From: CAYUIG01 sp964444685
GTDB lineage: Bacteria; Gemmatimonadota; Gemmatimonadetes; Longimicrobiales; RSA9
DNA length: 64,000 bases
NCBI GenBank assembly: GCA_964444685.1
Contig: CAYUIG010000005.1
Span: 1-64,000 of the forward strand
Direction: 5' to 3'
The notes beneath the pieces are model-generated. The model did not search any database and was not told the DNA's origin. It saw only the letters and a list, made by a program, of their open reading frames with translations. Shown here one piece after another: positions 34,671 to 43,692 of the stretch. The stretch's first letter is position 1, and each line of letters starts with the position of its first letter. The translations under genes were made by a program, and so were the position numbers.

Positions 34671-36273
34671 GCACAGCCTCCGTCACGATCCCGGGCAGCG
34701 CATGCACCGGCTGCCCACCTGCAAAGGTTGCGGCACATTCGAGCTCGAGCAGCTCGTTTTCGTTCATCGCGAACGGATCCCGCGTCCACGCGACGAAGTC
34801 GGCGAGCGCGCCGGGCGCAAGACTGCCGATGTCGCCCCAGCCAGCGGCGGCCGCGGGACCGGAGGTCGATGCGCGGAACGCCTGCTCCAGTGTCAGCCGT
34901 TCGGGCGGCTGCCAGCCGCCCGCCGGGTGACCCTCGAGATCGCGACGCGCGACCGCCGCATACAGCGCGTGACGCGGGTCCGGCGGTTCGACCGGTGCAT
35001 CGGATCCGAACGCCAGTACCGCGCCGCCATCGAGCAGCGAGCGAAACGCATACGTACGCTGCGCGCGCGCGCCCCAGTGCCGATCCGCCGCGCGCCAGTC
35101 GGTCATCAGGTGCGACGGTTGCACCGAAGCCACTACGCCCACTCGACCGGCATCGCGGAGCCGGCCTGCCGGACAGCACTGCACGTGTTCGATGCGATGC
35201 GGTACGCGCAGCCGCGGCAGCGAAGGCGCGCAGAGCACATCGAGTGCGAGTGCGACGGCTGCATCGCCGATCGCGTGCACCGTCGTCGCAATGCCCGCGT
35301 GTGCCGCGCGCTGCGCCGTGGCTTCGAAGACATCCGCGGGCAGCACCTGCACGCCGCGGCTCGCGCTGTTCTCGTACGGATCCTGCATCCACGCAGTAAG
35401 CGAGCCGAGCGCGCCGTCGAGGAACATCTTGACGCCGCCGATGCGCAGCCAGTCGTCGCCATCGCCGGAGCGGACGCCATCCTCGATCGCGGTGTCCAGT
35501 GCGTCCAGCGGGATGTGCACGAGCGAGCGCAGCGTGAGGTGGCCCTGGTCGCGGAGCGAACGCAGCAGCTCGAGCGCATTCGGTTCCGGGATGAACAGGC
35601 CGGGCAGCACGTGCATGGCGGTGATGCCGACCGCATGCAGCGCCTTCTGCGCATCCAGCACCGCGTCGACCGTTTCAGCGAACGACGGTGCCGGCAGCAC
35701 GCGCGTCACGAGCGTGCCTGCGTTCTCGAGCAGGAGGCCGGTCGGTTGGCCCGCGGCATCGCGCACGATGCGTCCGCCCTCGGGATCGGGCGTGTGGGCA
35801 TCGATGCCGGCCGCGCGGAGCGCGGCGCTGCTGACCCAGAGCGCGTGCATGTCGTGACTCTGGAGCGCGGCCGGACGGTCCCCGATGACTTGATCGAGGT
35901 GACTCCGGTGCGGCGTCTCGCTCCAACGGTGTGGGTTCCAGCCCCGCCCCTTCAGCCAGCCGGCAGGCCGCCGTGCGGCGTGCGCCCCGAGCGTTGCGGC
36001 GGCTTCGGCCGGCCCGACCGCACGGCTCAGATCGGCTTCGAGCCGTGCAATGGCCCATTCGGTGATATGGATGTGGGAGTCCGCGAGGCCGGGCGTGATC
36101 GTCGTTCCGGTCAGGTCCAGTCGTTCGGCCGGACGAAGCCGGGCGAGGTCGGGCGCGCGCCCGAGCGCGCGCACGCGACCATCCTGGATCAGCAGGGCAT
36201 CGGCAGGCGCGGCCTCCGGTCCGAACGTGCGGATGCGGTCGGCCGTGACCAGCAGCGGGCCACCGTGATTCAC
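34660..36273 (-). CDS. YtcJ-like amidohydrolase (Amidohydro_3)
   Basis: A 537-residue metal-dependent hydrolase. The N-terminal beta-sandwich begins LLVTADRIRTFGP. Metal ligands are DSHIHI, the IGGVKMFLDGALGS Lys region, VHAIGDAAV and FGSDAPVEPPDP. The C-terminus reads GSLAPGALADFVAW. Substrate unknown (a YtcJ-type exoenzyme or cyclic-amide hydrolase). The GTG at 36273 is my start; upstream in-frame extension overlaps the rnd gene region and lacks homology. First gene of the leftward glycolytic cluster. Confidence 0.85.
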   Translation of the reverse strand: MNHGGPLLVTADRIRTFGPEAAPADALLIQDGRVRALGRAPDLARLRPAERLDLTGTTITPGLADSHIHITEWAIARLEADLSRAVGPAEAAATLGAHAARRPAGWLKGRGWNPHRWSETPHRSHLDQVIGDRPAALQSHDMHALWVSSAALRAAGIDAHTPDPEGGRIVRDAAGQPTGLLLENAGTLVTRVLPAPSFAETVDAVLDAQKALHAVGITAMHVLPGLFIPEPNALELLRSLRDQGHLTLRSLVHIPLDALDTAIEDGVRSGDGDDWLRIGGVKMFLDGALGSLTAWMQDPYENSASRGVQVLPADVFEATAQRAAHAGIATTVHAIGDAAVALALDVLCAPSLPRLRVPHRIEHVQCCPAGRLRDAGRVGVVASVQPSHLMTDWRAADRHWGARAQRTYAFRSLLDGGAVLAFGSDAPVEPPDPRHALYAAVARRDLEGHPAGGWQPPERLTLEQAFRASTSGPAAAAGWGDIGSLAPGALADFVAWTRDPFAMNENELLELECAATFAGGQPVHALPGIVTEAVLAN

Positions 36274-36430
36274 GGGACCGGACGTGGGTCGTGGAGAAAA
36301 ACCGCCGGAACCGGTAAGTTGGCCCGGCTCGCGCGGCGCAGTAGCGTGCATGGCATCGCGCGGAATCCTATTCACGCTCCTGCTCCTGCGCAAACGGCGT
36401 GCGCGGGGGTGGCGACCATGCCGGAGCCGA

Positions 36431-37552
36431 ATGGAGTACGTAGACACGCAGGCCGCGCTGGAAGCGGTGGCGGATTCGCTGGGGAGCGAAGAGCTCATCG
36501 CACTCGACACCGAAGCGGCCGGCTATCATCGGTACCACGATCGCGTGTCGCTCGTGCAGCTTTCCACGCGGCGCGATACCTGGATCGTCGATCCGCTCCA
36601 GGTCGAGGACCTCTCCGCCCTGCGCGCGCCGCTCGAGGACCCGGCGATCGAGATCGTGCTGCACGATGCCGACTACGACCTGCGACTCCTCGCCCGCGAT
36701 CACGGTCTCGCCGTCACGAACCTCTTCGACACGAAGGTCGCCGCGCAGCTCACCGGCGAACCGTCCATCGGACTGGCTGCACTGCTCGAGAAACATCTCG
36801 GCGTCCGCCTCGACAAGCGTTTCCAGCGCGCGGACTGGGCGAAGCGCCCGCTCCCGGCGGAGCAGCTCGCGTACGCGGCCGAGGACACGCGCCACCTGGC
36901 GCTGCTGCGCGACCGCCTGCTCGCCCGCCTCGACGAACTCGGTCGTCGCGCATGGGCGGAAGAGGAGTTCGCACTCCGCGAGAACACGCGCTGGGGCGAT
37001 GCCGATCCGGGCGAGCCGTTCCTGCGCATCAAGGGAACGCGCGACCTCACGCCGATCCAGCTCGCGGCGCTGCGCGAGCTGCATGCATGGCGTGACACGG
37101 AAGCACGCGCGCGCGATGCCGCGCCCTTTCGCGTGCTGGCCAACGAAGTGCTCGTCGCGATCGCGCGCGCGATGCCATCGCGTGCATCCGAACTCGCCGC
37201 TGTCGTCGGAGTGGCCGGCAGTACTGTCACGCGCTGGGGACCACAGATCCTCGCCGCCGTGCGCGCCGCACGCGAACTCGCACCCGCCGATTATCCGGTC
37301 CGGCCGCGCGGACCCCGCCGGCCGCCGCCCGATCCCGAGTTCGAGGAACGCGTCGAACGTCTGCGCCGCGCACGTGACGCTGCGGCTGCAGAGCTGGAGC
37401 TGGATCGGGGATTCCTGATGTCGCGGCAGTTGCTCGAGGAGATCGCACGCGCACGCCCGCGTGACGCTGTTGAGCTGGGCGACCTGCCCGGTGTCCGCCG
37501 CTGGCAGGTCGAGGCGTTGGGGGAGCGGCTGCTGCGAGCGTTGCGGTCATAG
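36431..37552 (+). CDS. rnd: Ribonuclease D
   Basis: A 3'-5' exoribonuclease that trims tRNA and other stable RNA. A 373-residue protein. The DEDD exonuclease fold has Asp26 and Glu28 (IALDTEAAGY), LHDADYDLRLL and LAYAAEDTRHLALL. An HRDC domain (about 205-275, LAALRELHAWRD) and a second HRDC-like tail follow. Start chosen at ATG 36431 (MEYVDTQAALEAV); the frame extends upstream without homology. Confidence 0.93.
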   Translation: MEYVDTQAALEAVADSLGSEELIALDTEAAGYHRYHDRVSLVQLSTRRDTWIVDPLQVEDLSALRAPLEDPAIEIVLHDADYDLRLLARDHGLAVTNLFDTKVAAQLTGEPSIGLAALLEKHLGVRLDKRFQRADWAKRPLPAEQLAYAAEDTRHLALLRDRLLARLDELGRRAWAEEEFALRENTRWGDADPGEPFLRIKGTRDLTPIQLAALRELHAWRDTEARARDAAPFRVLANEVLVAIARAMPSRASELAAVVGVAGSTVTRWGPQILAAVRAARELAPADYPVRPRGPRRPPPDPEFEERVERLRRARDAAAAELELDRGFLMSRQLLEEIARARPRDAVELGDLPGVRRWQVEALGERLLRALRS

Positions 37553-37576
37553 GGGGCGTACGACCAACGGCGGGCG

Positions 37577-38343
37577 ACCAACGGCGGGCGACGTACTCGG
37601 GCGACCAACGACGGGCGACGTACTCGGGCGACCTGTAACGGGCGACCTGTGGCGGGCGACCCAGGGCGGGCGACTAACGGCGGGCGACCTACGACGGGAC
37701 TTTACTGCGGGTGTCACGGCGGGCGTCACCGCGGGATTGCGGTCCGGCGGACCCGAATATTTCGTCCCATTCCGCCATTTCATCGCCCCGCGCGTTCGTG
37801 CTTTTTCCTCACATGGAATCGGGGCGGAAGCATGGCGCGGAAGGGTTGCGGGCGTACGAGGTCGCGCAGCAGCTCGTATCGGAGGTGGAGTCCATCCTGC
37901 GTGAGGTGCGGCTGGACTTCTCAGACGCGGATCAGCTGAAGCGTGCGGCGGAATCGGTACTGCTGAACCTGAGCGAAGGTGGGGCGCATTACGCGCCCGG
38001 AAAAAAGGCCTACCACTACCAACTGGCCCGCGGTTCTGCGGGGGAATGCATTGGTAGCCTGACTCGCATCGAACGCCGCGGCTACGGCAAGTCCATTGCC
38101 CGCGCCCGCCGCACCGCGAACATGTGCTGCATCCTTCTGACCGCCCTGATCAAGACCCAGGAAAAGCGAAGGGGCAACCCACCCCCGCAGTAAAGCCCCG
38201 CCGTACAGGTCCCGCAGTGAAAGCCCGCAGTGAAAGCCCGCAGTGAAAGCCCGCAGTATAGACCCGCAGTCAGTCGCCCGCTGTTAGTCGCCCGCCCTGG
38301 GTCGCCCGCCACAGGTCGCCCGAGTACGTCGCCCGCCGTTGGT
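37577..38343. repeat. Inverted-arm element enclosing a four-helix-bundle gene
   Basis: The left arm (37577-37688) and right arm (38273-38343) are inverted copies. After removing a 41-base expansion from the left arm they differ at about one position over 71 bases. Arms are made of GGCGGGCGAC-centred units with variable spacers such as GTACTCGG and CTGTGG. Further GCGGG-type units continue inward (to about 37735 and from about 38195, where CCCGCAGTGAAAG is tandem three times). The arms could pair into one giant stem-loop with the gene in the loop. Confidence 0.85.
37813..38193 (+). CDS. Four-helix-bundle protein (S23/IVP family)
   Basis: A 126-residue all-helical protein with the family features LRAYEVAQQLVSEVESILRE, then LKRAAESVLLNLSEGGAHY, the LARGSAGECIGSL segment and a final helix MCCILLTALIK. 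It resembles the proteins encoded in 23S rRNA intervening sequences and the Avd-like group. Here it lies outside rRNA, between long inverted repeats. No ribosome site is clear at the ATG 37813; an in-frame upstream ATG at 37711 lies in the repeat arm. Function of the family is unknown. Confidence 0.82.
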   Translation: MESGRKHGAEGLRAYEVAQQLVSEVESILREVRLDFSDADQLKRAAESVLLNLSEGGAHYAPGKKAYHYQLARGSAGECIGSLTRIERRGYGKSIARARRTANMCCILLTALIKTQEKRRGNPPPQ

Positions 38344-38361
38344 CCGCTACAGGTCGCCGCC

Positions 38362-38841
38362 TCACCCCTGCCACGGGTCGAAGCCGAACGCAAGATAGTC
38401 CGCCGGCCTCCCGGACATCTCCGCCGCCGCCTCCTCCAGCTTCCGAACCGTCTCCTCGTTCTCGCCCGCGCCGCGGGCGGCGGCGGCAATGGACTCGAGC
38501 AGCGGCTGGATCTCGCGGGGACGCAGGAGAACGTAGGCGCGCGGATCGGATTCACCGCCGCGCGCCTGGATCACGAGATCGACCAGATCGGTCTCGGCCG
38601 ATATCTTCCATACGTCGGCCGTCTTCTTGAGCAGTTTGTCGACGGTCTTGACGTCGCCGTGGAGCGCGCGGACCATACGTTGCAGTTCGCGGTCGCCGGC
38701 CTGGTTGCGCTGGCGCGACAGCCGTCGGCCGAGCGACCCGACGTCCTCGTCCTCTTTCTTTTCGACCGCGCGCGCGAGCAGCGCGCCGGTGTAGGCGTAG
38801 ATGCCGAGGACGAGTGGGACGGGGTCGAGCTCGATGCGCAT
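38362..38841 (-). CDS. Unknown protein with N-terminal membrane helix, 159 aa
   Basis: Begins MRIELDPVPLVLGIYAYTGA, a single hydrophobic helix, followed by a charged helical soluble region. The ATG has GGGAGG 4 bases upstream. Segments include DVKTVDKLLKKTADVWKIS and LLRPREIQPLLESIAAAARG. It is divergent from the lipoprotein at 38923. No family recognised. Confidence 0.65.
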   Translation of the reverse strand: MRIELDPVPLVLGIYAYTGALLARAVEKKEDEDVGSLGRRLSRQRNQAGDRELQRMVRALHGDVKTVDKLLKKTADVWKISAETDLVDLVIQARGGESDPRAYVLLRPREIQPLLESIAAAARGAGENEETVRKLEEAAAEMSGRPADYLAFGFDPWQG

Positions 38842-38922
38842 TCGGCCTCCCGGTGTCGTTGTCAGGATCGCGCCGGAACGATGAGAGCCGGGCGCGCGCA
38901 CGTCAATCGAAACGGAGGGATA

Positions 38923-39303
38923 ATGAGGGGACGGACCATCCTCGCGCTCGCAGGTGCGCTCGCGGGCGCGGCGTGCGTGGATTCCGGGCTGCCGGGGAAG
39001 AACCTGCCGCTCGAGCAGGCCATGCAGAAGGCGCCGCCCTACACGCTGTATGAGACGGCTACTCCCACCGAGCCGATGGCTGCCGGCATCGCGGTGGCGG
39101 GACGGGCATGGACGGGCACCGGCGCCCATCACCCGCCCCTCGCCCTCGTGACGGGAAGCGAGCTGCCGGCGCGCTACCTAAATCAGATCGGTGCCATCGA
39201 GGGTGCAGCCGTCTACGCCCTCGCCTGGGACGAATCACCGTTCGATCACCTCTATGCCCGTCTCCCCGGCGGGGAGTGGCGCGTCTTCAGTCCGCTGCGC
39301 TGA
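38923..39303 (+). CDS. Small lipoprotein, 126 aa
   Basis: The signal peptide ends in a lipobox (LAGAACV), followed by a short proline-containing mature region. The mature part is mixed strand, with GSELPARYLNQIGAIEG and LYARLPGGEWRVFSPL. The ATG is preceded by GGAGG. It is followed by a strong hairpin and then the HtrA gene, which may share its transcript. Function unknown. Confidence 0.72.
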   Translation: MRGRTILALAGALAGAACVDSGLPGKNLPLEQAMQKAPPYTLYETATPTEPMAAGIAVAGRAWTGTGAHHPPLALVTGSELPARYLNQIGAIEGAAVYALAWDESPFDHLYARLPGGEWRVFSPLR

Positions 39304-39325
39304 CACGGAACGATTCTTCCCGTAC

Positions 39326-39360
39326 GTGAAGCCGGCCGCCGCAGTGCGGCCGGGCTTCAC
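39326..39360 (+). terminator. Long hairpin between lipoprotein and HtrA genes
   Basis: GTGAAGCC-GGCCGC pairs with GCGGCC-GGGCTTCAC, giving about 14 bp with one bulge and a short loop. No T-run follows; the HtrA ribosome site begins directly after. It may be an attenuator or a partial terminator. Confidence 0.5.
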
Positions 39361-39374
39361 GGCGGGAGGAATCG

Positions 39375-40850
39375 ATGCGCATCGCACGTCGCAGAATTCG
39401 CGTTGGCGCCGTTGCGGCGCTCTTCTGGCTGGGCGCCTGCGGTGACGACAACGCGCAGGCGCAGGACCGCTCCGCGCAGCGCGAAGTACGCGAGCGGCTC
39501 GGCGACGTACCCACAGCGGTCGATCCCGCGACCGCGCAGGCGCTCTCCAACATCTTCCGATCCGCAGCCGACCGCGCGCTGCCATCGGTGGTGCAGGTGG
39601 CGGTCGAACGTTCGGCTGCAATGGCGCGCTCGAACGTCCCCGACGATTTCCGCCGCTTCTTCGGCATTCCCGAAGGCGAGGATGGACTTCCTCCGCAGGT
39701 AGGAGCGGGCTCGGGCTTCATCCTGAATGCCGACGGCCTGGTCGTCACGAACGCACACGTGGTGGAAGGAGCGGACCGCGTGCTCGTCCGTCTCGTGGAC
39801 GGCCGCGAGTTCCCGGGTCAGGTAGTCGGTGCGGATCCGAGCACGGACGTGGCCGTGGTGCGCATCGATCCGGGCGAGGACGTGCCCGAGGCGGTCATCG
39901 GCGATTCCGACGAGGTGAAAGTCGGGGACTGGGTGCTCGCGCTCGGGAACCCGCTCGGCCTCGAGTTCACGGTGACCGCCGGCATCGTGAGTGCACGCGG
40001 TCGCACGCTTTCTCCCACGCGTCTCGAGTCCTACATCCAGACCGACGCCGCGATCAATCCGGGCAACTCGGGCGGGCCGCTGGTGGACCTGTCCGGCCGC
40101 GTCATCGGCATCAACACCGCGATCGCGGGCGGCGGCGACCGCTTCGTCGGGTACGGCTTTGCCGTCCCCGCGAACCTGGCCATGCGCGTCGTTGAGGACC
40201 TGATCGAGTACGGCTTCGTGCGGCGGCCGCGTCTCGGCGTGCGTGTGGCTCCGGTCACGGCGGTCGATGCCGAAGCGTTCGGTCTCGCGGACGTGAGCGG
40301 CGCCTACATCGCCTCGATCGAAGCGGGATCACCGGCGCAGGAGGCGGGGCTGATGATCGGCGACGTCGTCGTCGCATTGAACGGTGAGGAGGTCGGGAAC
40401 TCGGTCGAGCTGACCACCCGCCTCGCCCAGTTCGATCCGGGCGACGATGTCACGCTGACGATCATTCGCGACAGGCAGCAGCGCAGCGTCACCGTGCGAC
40501 TGGGCGAATTCGAGCGGACCACCGGGCCGCGCCGTGCGGAGCCGGCGGCCGAAGATGCGGGGCACACGACCCTGGGATTTCGGGTCCAGCCGCTGACGCC
40601 GCAGCTCGCGGCGCGAATCGGCGTGGAGCGCGGCCGGGGCGTAGTGATCGGCGAGGTTGCCCGTTTCGGCGCCGCCGCGGCGCGCGGCGTCCGGCCCGGC
40701 ATGGTTCTGCTGGCCATTGATGGCGAGCCCGTCACGACACCCGAGGACGTGGGACGCATCGCCGGTTCGATCGAAGCGGGCGAGGTCGTATCGCTGCGCG
40801 TGATCGACCCGGAGATCGGCGAAACGCTGATCAACTACAGGGCGCGCTGA
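39375..40850 (+). CDS. HtrA/DegP-family serine protease with two PDZ domains
   Basis: A 491-residue envelope protease. The N-terminus ends in a lipobox-like LGAC, so it may be lipid-anchored. The trypsin-like domain carries His128 (TNAHVVEG), Asp158 (DPSTDVAVV) and Ser232 (NPGNSGGPL). Two PDZ domains follow (about 290-380 and 400-490; LMIGDVVVALNGEEV and RPGMVLLAIDGEPV). It degrades or refolds damaged exported proteins. The ATG has GGAGGA 4 bases upstream. Confidence 0.93.
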   Translation: MRIARRRIRVGAVAALFWLGACGDDNAQAQDRSAQREVRERLGDVPTAVDPATAQALSNIFRSAADRALPSVVQVAVERSAAMARSNVPDDFRRFFGIPEGEDGLPPQVGAGSGFILNADGLVVTNAHVVEGADRVLVRLVDGREFPGQVVGADPSTDVAVVRIDPGEDVPEAVIGDSDEVKVGDWVLALGNPLGLEFTVTAGIVSARGRTLSPTRLESYIQTDAAINPGNSGGPLVDLSGRVIGINTAIAGGGDRFVGYGFAVPANLAMRVVEDLIEYGFVRRPRLGVRVAPVTAVDAEAFGLADVSGAYIASIEAGSPAQEAGLMIGDVVVALNGEEVGNSVELTTRLAQFDPGDDVTLTIIRDRQQRSVTVRLGEFERTTGPRRAEPAAEDAGHTTLGFRVQPLTPQLAARIGVERGRGVVIGEVARFGAAAARGVRPGMVLLAIDGEPVTTPEDVGRIAGSIEAGEVVSLRVIDPEIGETLINYRAR

Positions 40851-40919
40851 CCTCCGGGTTGCGGGATGGCGCGCGGGCGCGCATGATCGCTCCGTCCTTG
40901 AGCGGAGGAGGCGGACGTG

Positions 40920-41435
40920 ATGGAGCGATCTGGGGGCAACCCGTTCCAGCCGCGGCGTGTCCGGCTCGCGGCGGTGTCCCGGCCGCGCGTCGATGGCGAC
41001 GTGCATGTGACGCAGGGTCAGACGCTCGCGTCCTTCCTCGACAGTCGTCGTCAGTTCCTGAGCCTCACGCAGGCCGTGGAGGAAGGATCCACGGAGGCCG
41101 TGTCCCACCTCGCGGTGCGCATGGATTCGATCCTGTGGGTGCGGTCGCTCGACGCGCGGCTCGCACTCGGCTCGCCGGCGAACCATCCGAGCGGCCGACC
41201 CGCGGAGCTGATGCTCGCGGATGGCGAGCGCCTGCGCGCGGAGCTGCTCATCGCGGCCGATCAGCGCCTCACCGACTACCTCGACGTGCCTCCCTTCTTC
41301 CTTGCCGTGCACGCTGTGCGCGTCGTCGAGACGGGCGAGGATCTGGGTGAGCTGGCGCTCAACACGCGCGCCATCTACTCCATCCGCGAACTCGTCGAGG
41401 AGCCGCGCCGCCGGTCGCGCAACCCGGACTGGTAG
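40920..41435 (+). CDS. Unknown 171-aa cytoplasmic protein
   Basis: Soluble protein without signal or membrane segment. It begins MERSGGNPFQPRRVRLAAVS and includes GQTLASFLDSRRQFLSLTQ, RAELLIAADQRLTDYLD and FFLAVHAVRVVET. I chose ATG 40920 because GGAGG lies 8 bases upstream; the GTG one codon before is possible. It sits 69 bases after HtrA and 13 bases before the MgtC-like gene. No family recognised. Confidence 0.65.
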   Translation: MERSGGNPFQPRRVRLAAVSRPRVDGDVHVTQGQTLASFLDSRRQFLSLTQAVEEGSTEAVSHLAVRMDSILWVRSLDARLALGSPANHPSGRPAELMLADGERLRAELLIAADQRLTDYLDVPPFFLAVHAVRVVETGEDLGELALNTRAIYSIRELVEEPRRRSRNPDW

Positions 41436-41448
41436 CACCCGGCATCAC

Positions 41449-42681
41449 GTGGAGAATGTCGTCGAGACGACGCTGATCGCGCTGGGGCTCGGCCTGCTCG
41501 TCGGTCTCCAGCGACAGCGCGTCGACTCCAGGCTCGCCGGCCTGCGCACCTTCGCGTTGGTCACGGTGCTCGGGACCGTGACCGCGCTCGTCTCCCAGCA
41601 CTTCGGACCCTGGCTCGTCGCCATGGGCTTCGTCGGCGTCATCGCGCTGGCCGTCATCGGCAACGTGATCAAGTACCGGGCAGGCATTGTCGACCCCGGC
41701 CAGACGACGGAAGCAGCAATGCTGCTGATGTACATGATCGGCGCCTACCTCACCGTCGGCTCCCGTCCGCTCGCCGTCGCCCTGGGCGCGGCAGTCGCGG
41801 TGCTGCTGCACTGGAAGGAGCCGCTGCACCGTTTCGTCGCTCGCATCGGTGAGCCGGACTTCCGCGCGATCATGGTCTTCGTCCTGCTATCGCTCGTCAT
41901 CCTGCCCGTCCTCCCCGATCGCACCTTCGGCCCGTACAACGTGCTGAACCCGCGCGAGATCTGGCTGATGGTCGTATTGATCGCGGGCATCGGCCTGGCC
42001 GGGTACCTGGCCTTCAAGCTTTGGGGCGAGGACGCCGGCACACTGCTCGGGGGCGCGCTCGGCGGACTCGTGTCCAGCACCGCGACCACCGTCAGCTACG
42101 CCCGCCGCGCGGCGACGATGCCCGCCGCCGCCGACGCGGCTGCCCTCGTGATCATGATCGCCTCGGGACTCGCGTTCGTCCGCGTCGCCGTCGAGATCTC
42201 GGTCGTGGCACCGGCATTCCTGCCTGTCGCGGGCCCGCGTCTGGCCGTCCCTGCGGTAGCAACCGCGCTGCTGGTAGCGGTGCTGTGGTTCCGTGACCGC
42301 GATGACCGTGACGGCGTGCCCGCACCATCGAACCCCACCGAGCTCAAGGCCGCACTCGTCTTCGGCGCCATCTACGCCGGCGTGCTCCTGGCCGTGGCTG
42401 CCGCCCGCGACCTCGTCGGCGACCGCGGTCTCTACACCGTCGCGGTGATCTCCGGCCTCACCGACGTGGACGCGATCACGCTCTCGACCTCCAATCTCGT
42501 GTCCGCCGACCGGCTCGATGAGGACACGGGCTGGCGCATCATCCTCGTCGCGGCACTGGCGAATCTCGTGTTCAAGGGCGGTATCGTGGCATTCCTCGGC
42601 GCCGCCGCACTCCTCCGCCGCATCGCGCTGCCCTTCGGCTTCGTGCTCGCCGCGGGCATCTCGGTCCTGATCTTCGGCTGA
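41449..42681 (+). CDS. MgtC/DUF4010 multi-span membrane protein
   Basis: A 410-residue polytopic protein with about ten to twelve helices. An N-terminal MgtC-like block (ALGLGLLVGLQRQR, GLRTFALVTVLGTVTALV) is joined to a DUF4010 C-terminal half containing LGGALGGLVSSTATTVSYA and ISGLTDVDAITLSTSNLV. Probable ion-linked transporter of unknown substrate. GTG start at 41449; no strong ribosome site, but 13 bases from the previous stop. Confidence 0.85.
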   Translation: MENVVETTLIALGLGLLVGLQRQRVDSRLAGLRTFALVTVLGTVTALVSQHFGPWLVAMGFVGVIALAVIGNVIKYRAGIVDPGQTTEAAMLLMYMIGAYLTVGSRPLAVALGAAVAVLLHWKEPLHRFVARIGEPDFRAIMVFVLLSLVILPVLPDRTFGPYNVLNPREIWLMVVLIAGIGLAGYLAFKLWGEDAGTLLGGALGGLVSSTATTVSYARRAATMPAAADAAALVIMIASGLAFVRVAVEISVVAPAFLPVAGPRLAVPAVATALLVAVLWFRDRDDRDGVPAPSNPTELKAALVFGAIYAGVLLAVAAARDLVGDRGLYTVAVISGLTDVDAITLSTSNLVSADRLDEDTGWRIILVAALANLVFKGGIVAFLGAAALLRRIALPFGFVLAAGISVLIFG

Positions 42682-42746
42682 CGCCGCGACTCGACAGCCA
42701 CGCCTCCACGCGCTACATCTCAGGTATCATCGGCACGGAGGGAGTC

Positions 42747-43139
42747 GTGGCCACTGCGGTGCCTCAGCGGATGCTCGGCGCGATCGCCCAGATCGCGATC
42801 GTCGTGAAGGATCTCGACCGCGCAGAAGCCTTCTATCGCGACGTGCTCGGACTGCGCCACCTCTTCCGCGTTCCGAACCTCTCCTTCTTCGACTGCGACG
42901 GCGTGCGCCTCATGCTCGGTCGCGCAGAAACCGCCGAGTTCGAGCGCGCATCTTCCATTCTCTATTACCAGGTGTCTGATCTGGACCGCGTGTACGACAC
43001 GCTGCGTGCGCGCGGCGTCGTGTTCCGCGATCCGCCGCACAAGGTGGCGGACCTCGGTGAACGCGAGCTGTGGATGACGTTCTTCGAGGACGGCGAGGGG
43101 AACGTCGCGGCGGCGATCGAGGAGAAGCCCAAGTCCTGA
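42747..43139 (+). CDS. VOC-family (glyoxalase/bleomycin-resistance fold) protein
   Basis: A 130-residue single VOC module: AQIAIVVKDLDRAEAFYRDV, LGLRHLF, FFDCDGVRLML, ILYYQVSDLDRVYDTLRA, and a C-terminal FFEDGEGNVAAAIEE. Metal-ligand positions (Glu/His) are partly replaced (start Gln-Ile-Ala where His is common). A lyase, resistance or binding role cannot be fixed. GTG start with a GGAGG site 4 bases upstream. Confidence 0.85.
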   Translation: MATAVPQRMLGAIAQIAIVVKDLDRAEAFYRDVLGLRHLFRVPNLSFFDCDGVRLMLGRAETAEFERASSILYYQVSDLDRVYDTLRARGVVFRDPPHKVADLGERELWMTFFEDGEGNVAAAIEEKPKS

Positions 43140-43188
43140 GCGCATCACATTCGTCGCATAGGGGGGCGTTGGTGCAGGGCGTCGACGG

Positions 43189-43692
43189 ATGAAGAGGGGC
43201 GTGATGCTGCTGGCGCGGCTCCGCAGGCTCGTGGTGCGGCGGACGGACACGGAACGGAGTCTCGACGAGCTGTTCCAGTCGGGTCCCGTGCGTCTCGTCG
43301 CCGCCGAGTCCGTGACGCGCACGCTAGCGGGCATGGAGCCCGTCGCGGCTGACGGCGAGCGTGAGCGCGTCTACCGCGAATACCTGCGCACCTGCCTCGT
43401 CGACCACCGCCTGTCGGATGAGGAGCTGCTCGATCTCGCGCACCTGCGCAGCGTGCTCGAGCTCGATGACAGGGTCATCACACGCGTGAACCGCCAGGTG
43501 GCCCGCGAGGTCTACAGCCGGAGCGTCGAGGACGTCATCGCCGATGGCCGCATCGACGAACACGAGCGACACTTCCTCCTCGAGCTGCGCGCACGCCTCG
43601 AAATCCCGGAGCCGATCGCCGACAACATCCTCGAGGTCAAGAAGCGCCAGCGGCTCGCCCGCACGGAGCCGCGCCTCCCCCGGCGCGACTAG
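43189..43692 (+). CDS. TerB-like helical domain protein
   Basis: A 167-residue protein with a basic N-terminus. Two TerB/DnaJ-like EF-hand-resembling repeats follow: DHRLSDEELLDLAHLRSVLEL and DGRIDEHERHFLLELRARLEI, each with acidic loop residues. This matches TerB-type tellurite-resistance-like proteins of unknown function. The last 4 bases overlap the ADOP permease gene convergently. Confidence 0.7.
   Translation: MKRGVMLLARLRRLVVRRTDTERSLDELFQSGPVRLVAAESVTRTLAGMEPVAADGERERVYREYLRTCLVDHRLSDEELLDLAHLRSVLELDDRVITRVNRQVAREVYSRSVEDVIADGRIDEHERHFLLELRARLEIPEPIADNILEVKKRQRLARTEPRLPRRD

Noticed and set aside
37553..37740. CRISPR array
   Set aside because: Unit and spacer lengths are short and irregular (10-17 bp), arms are inverted around one gene, and no cas genes are present.
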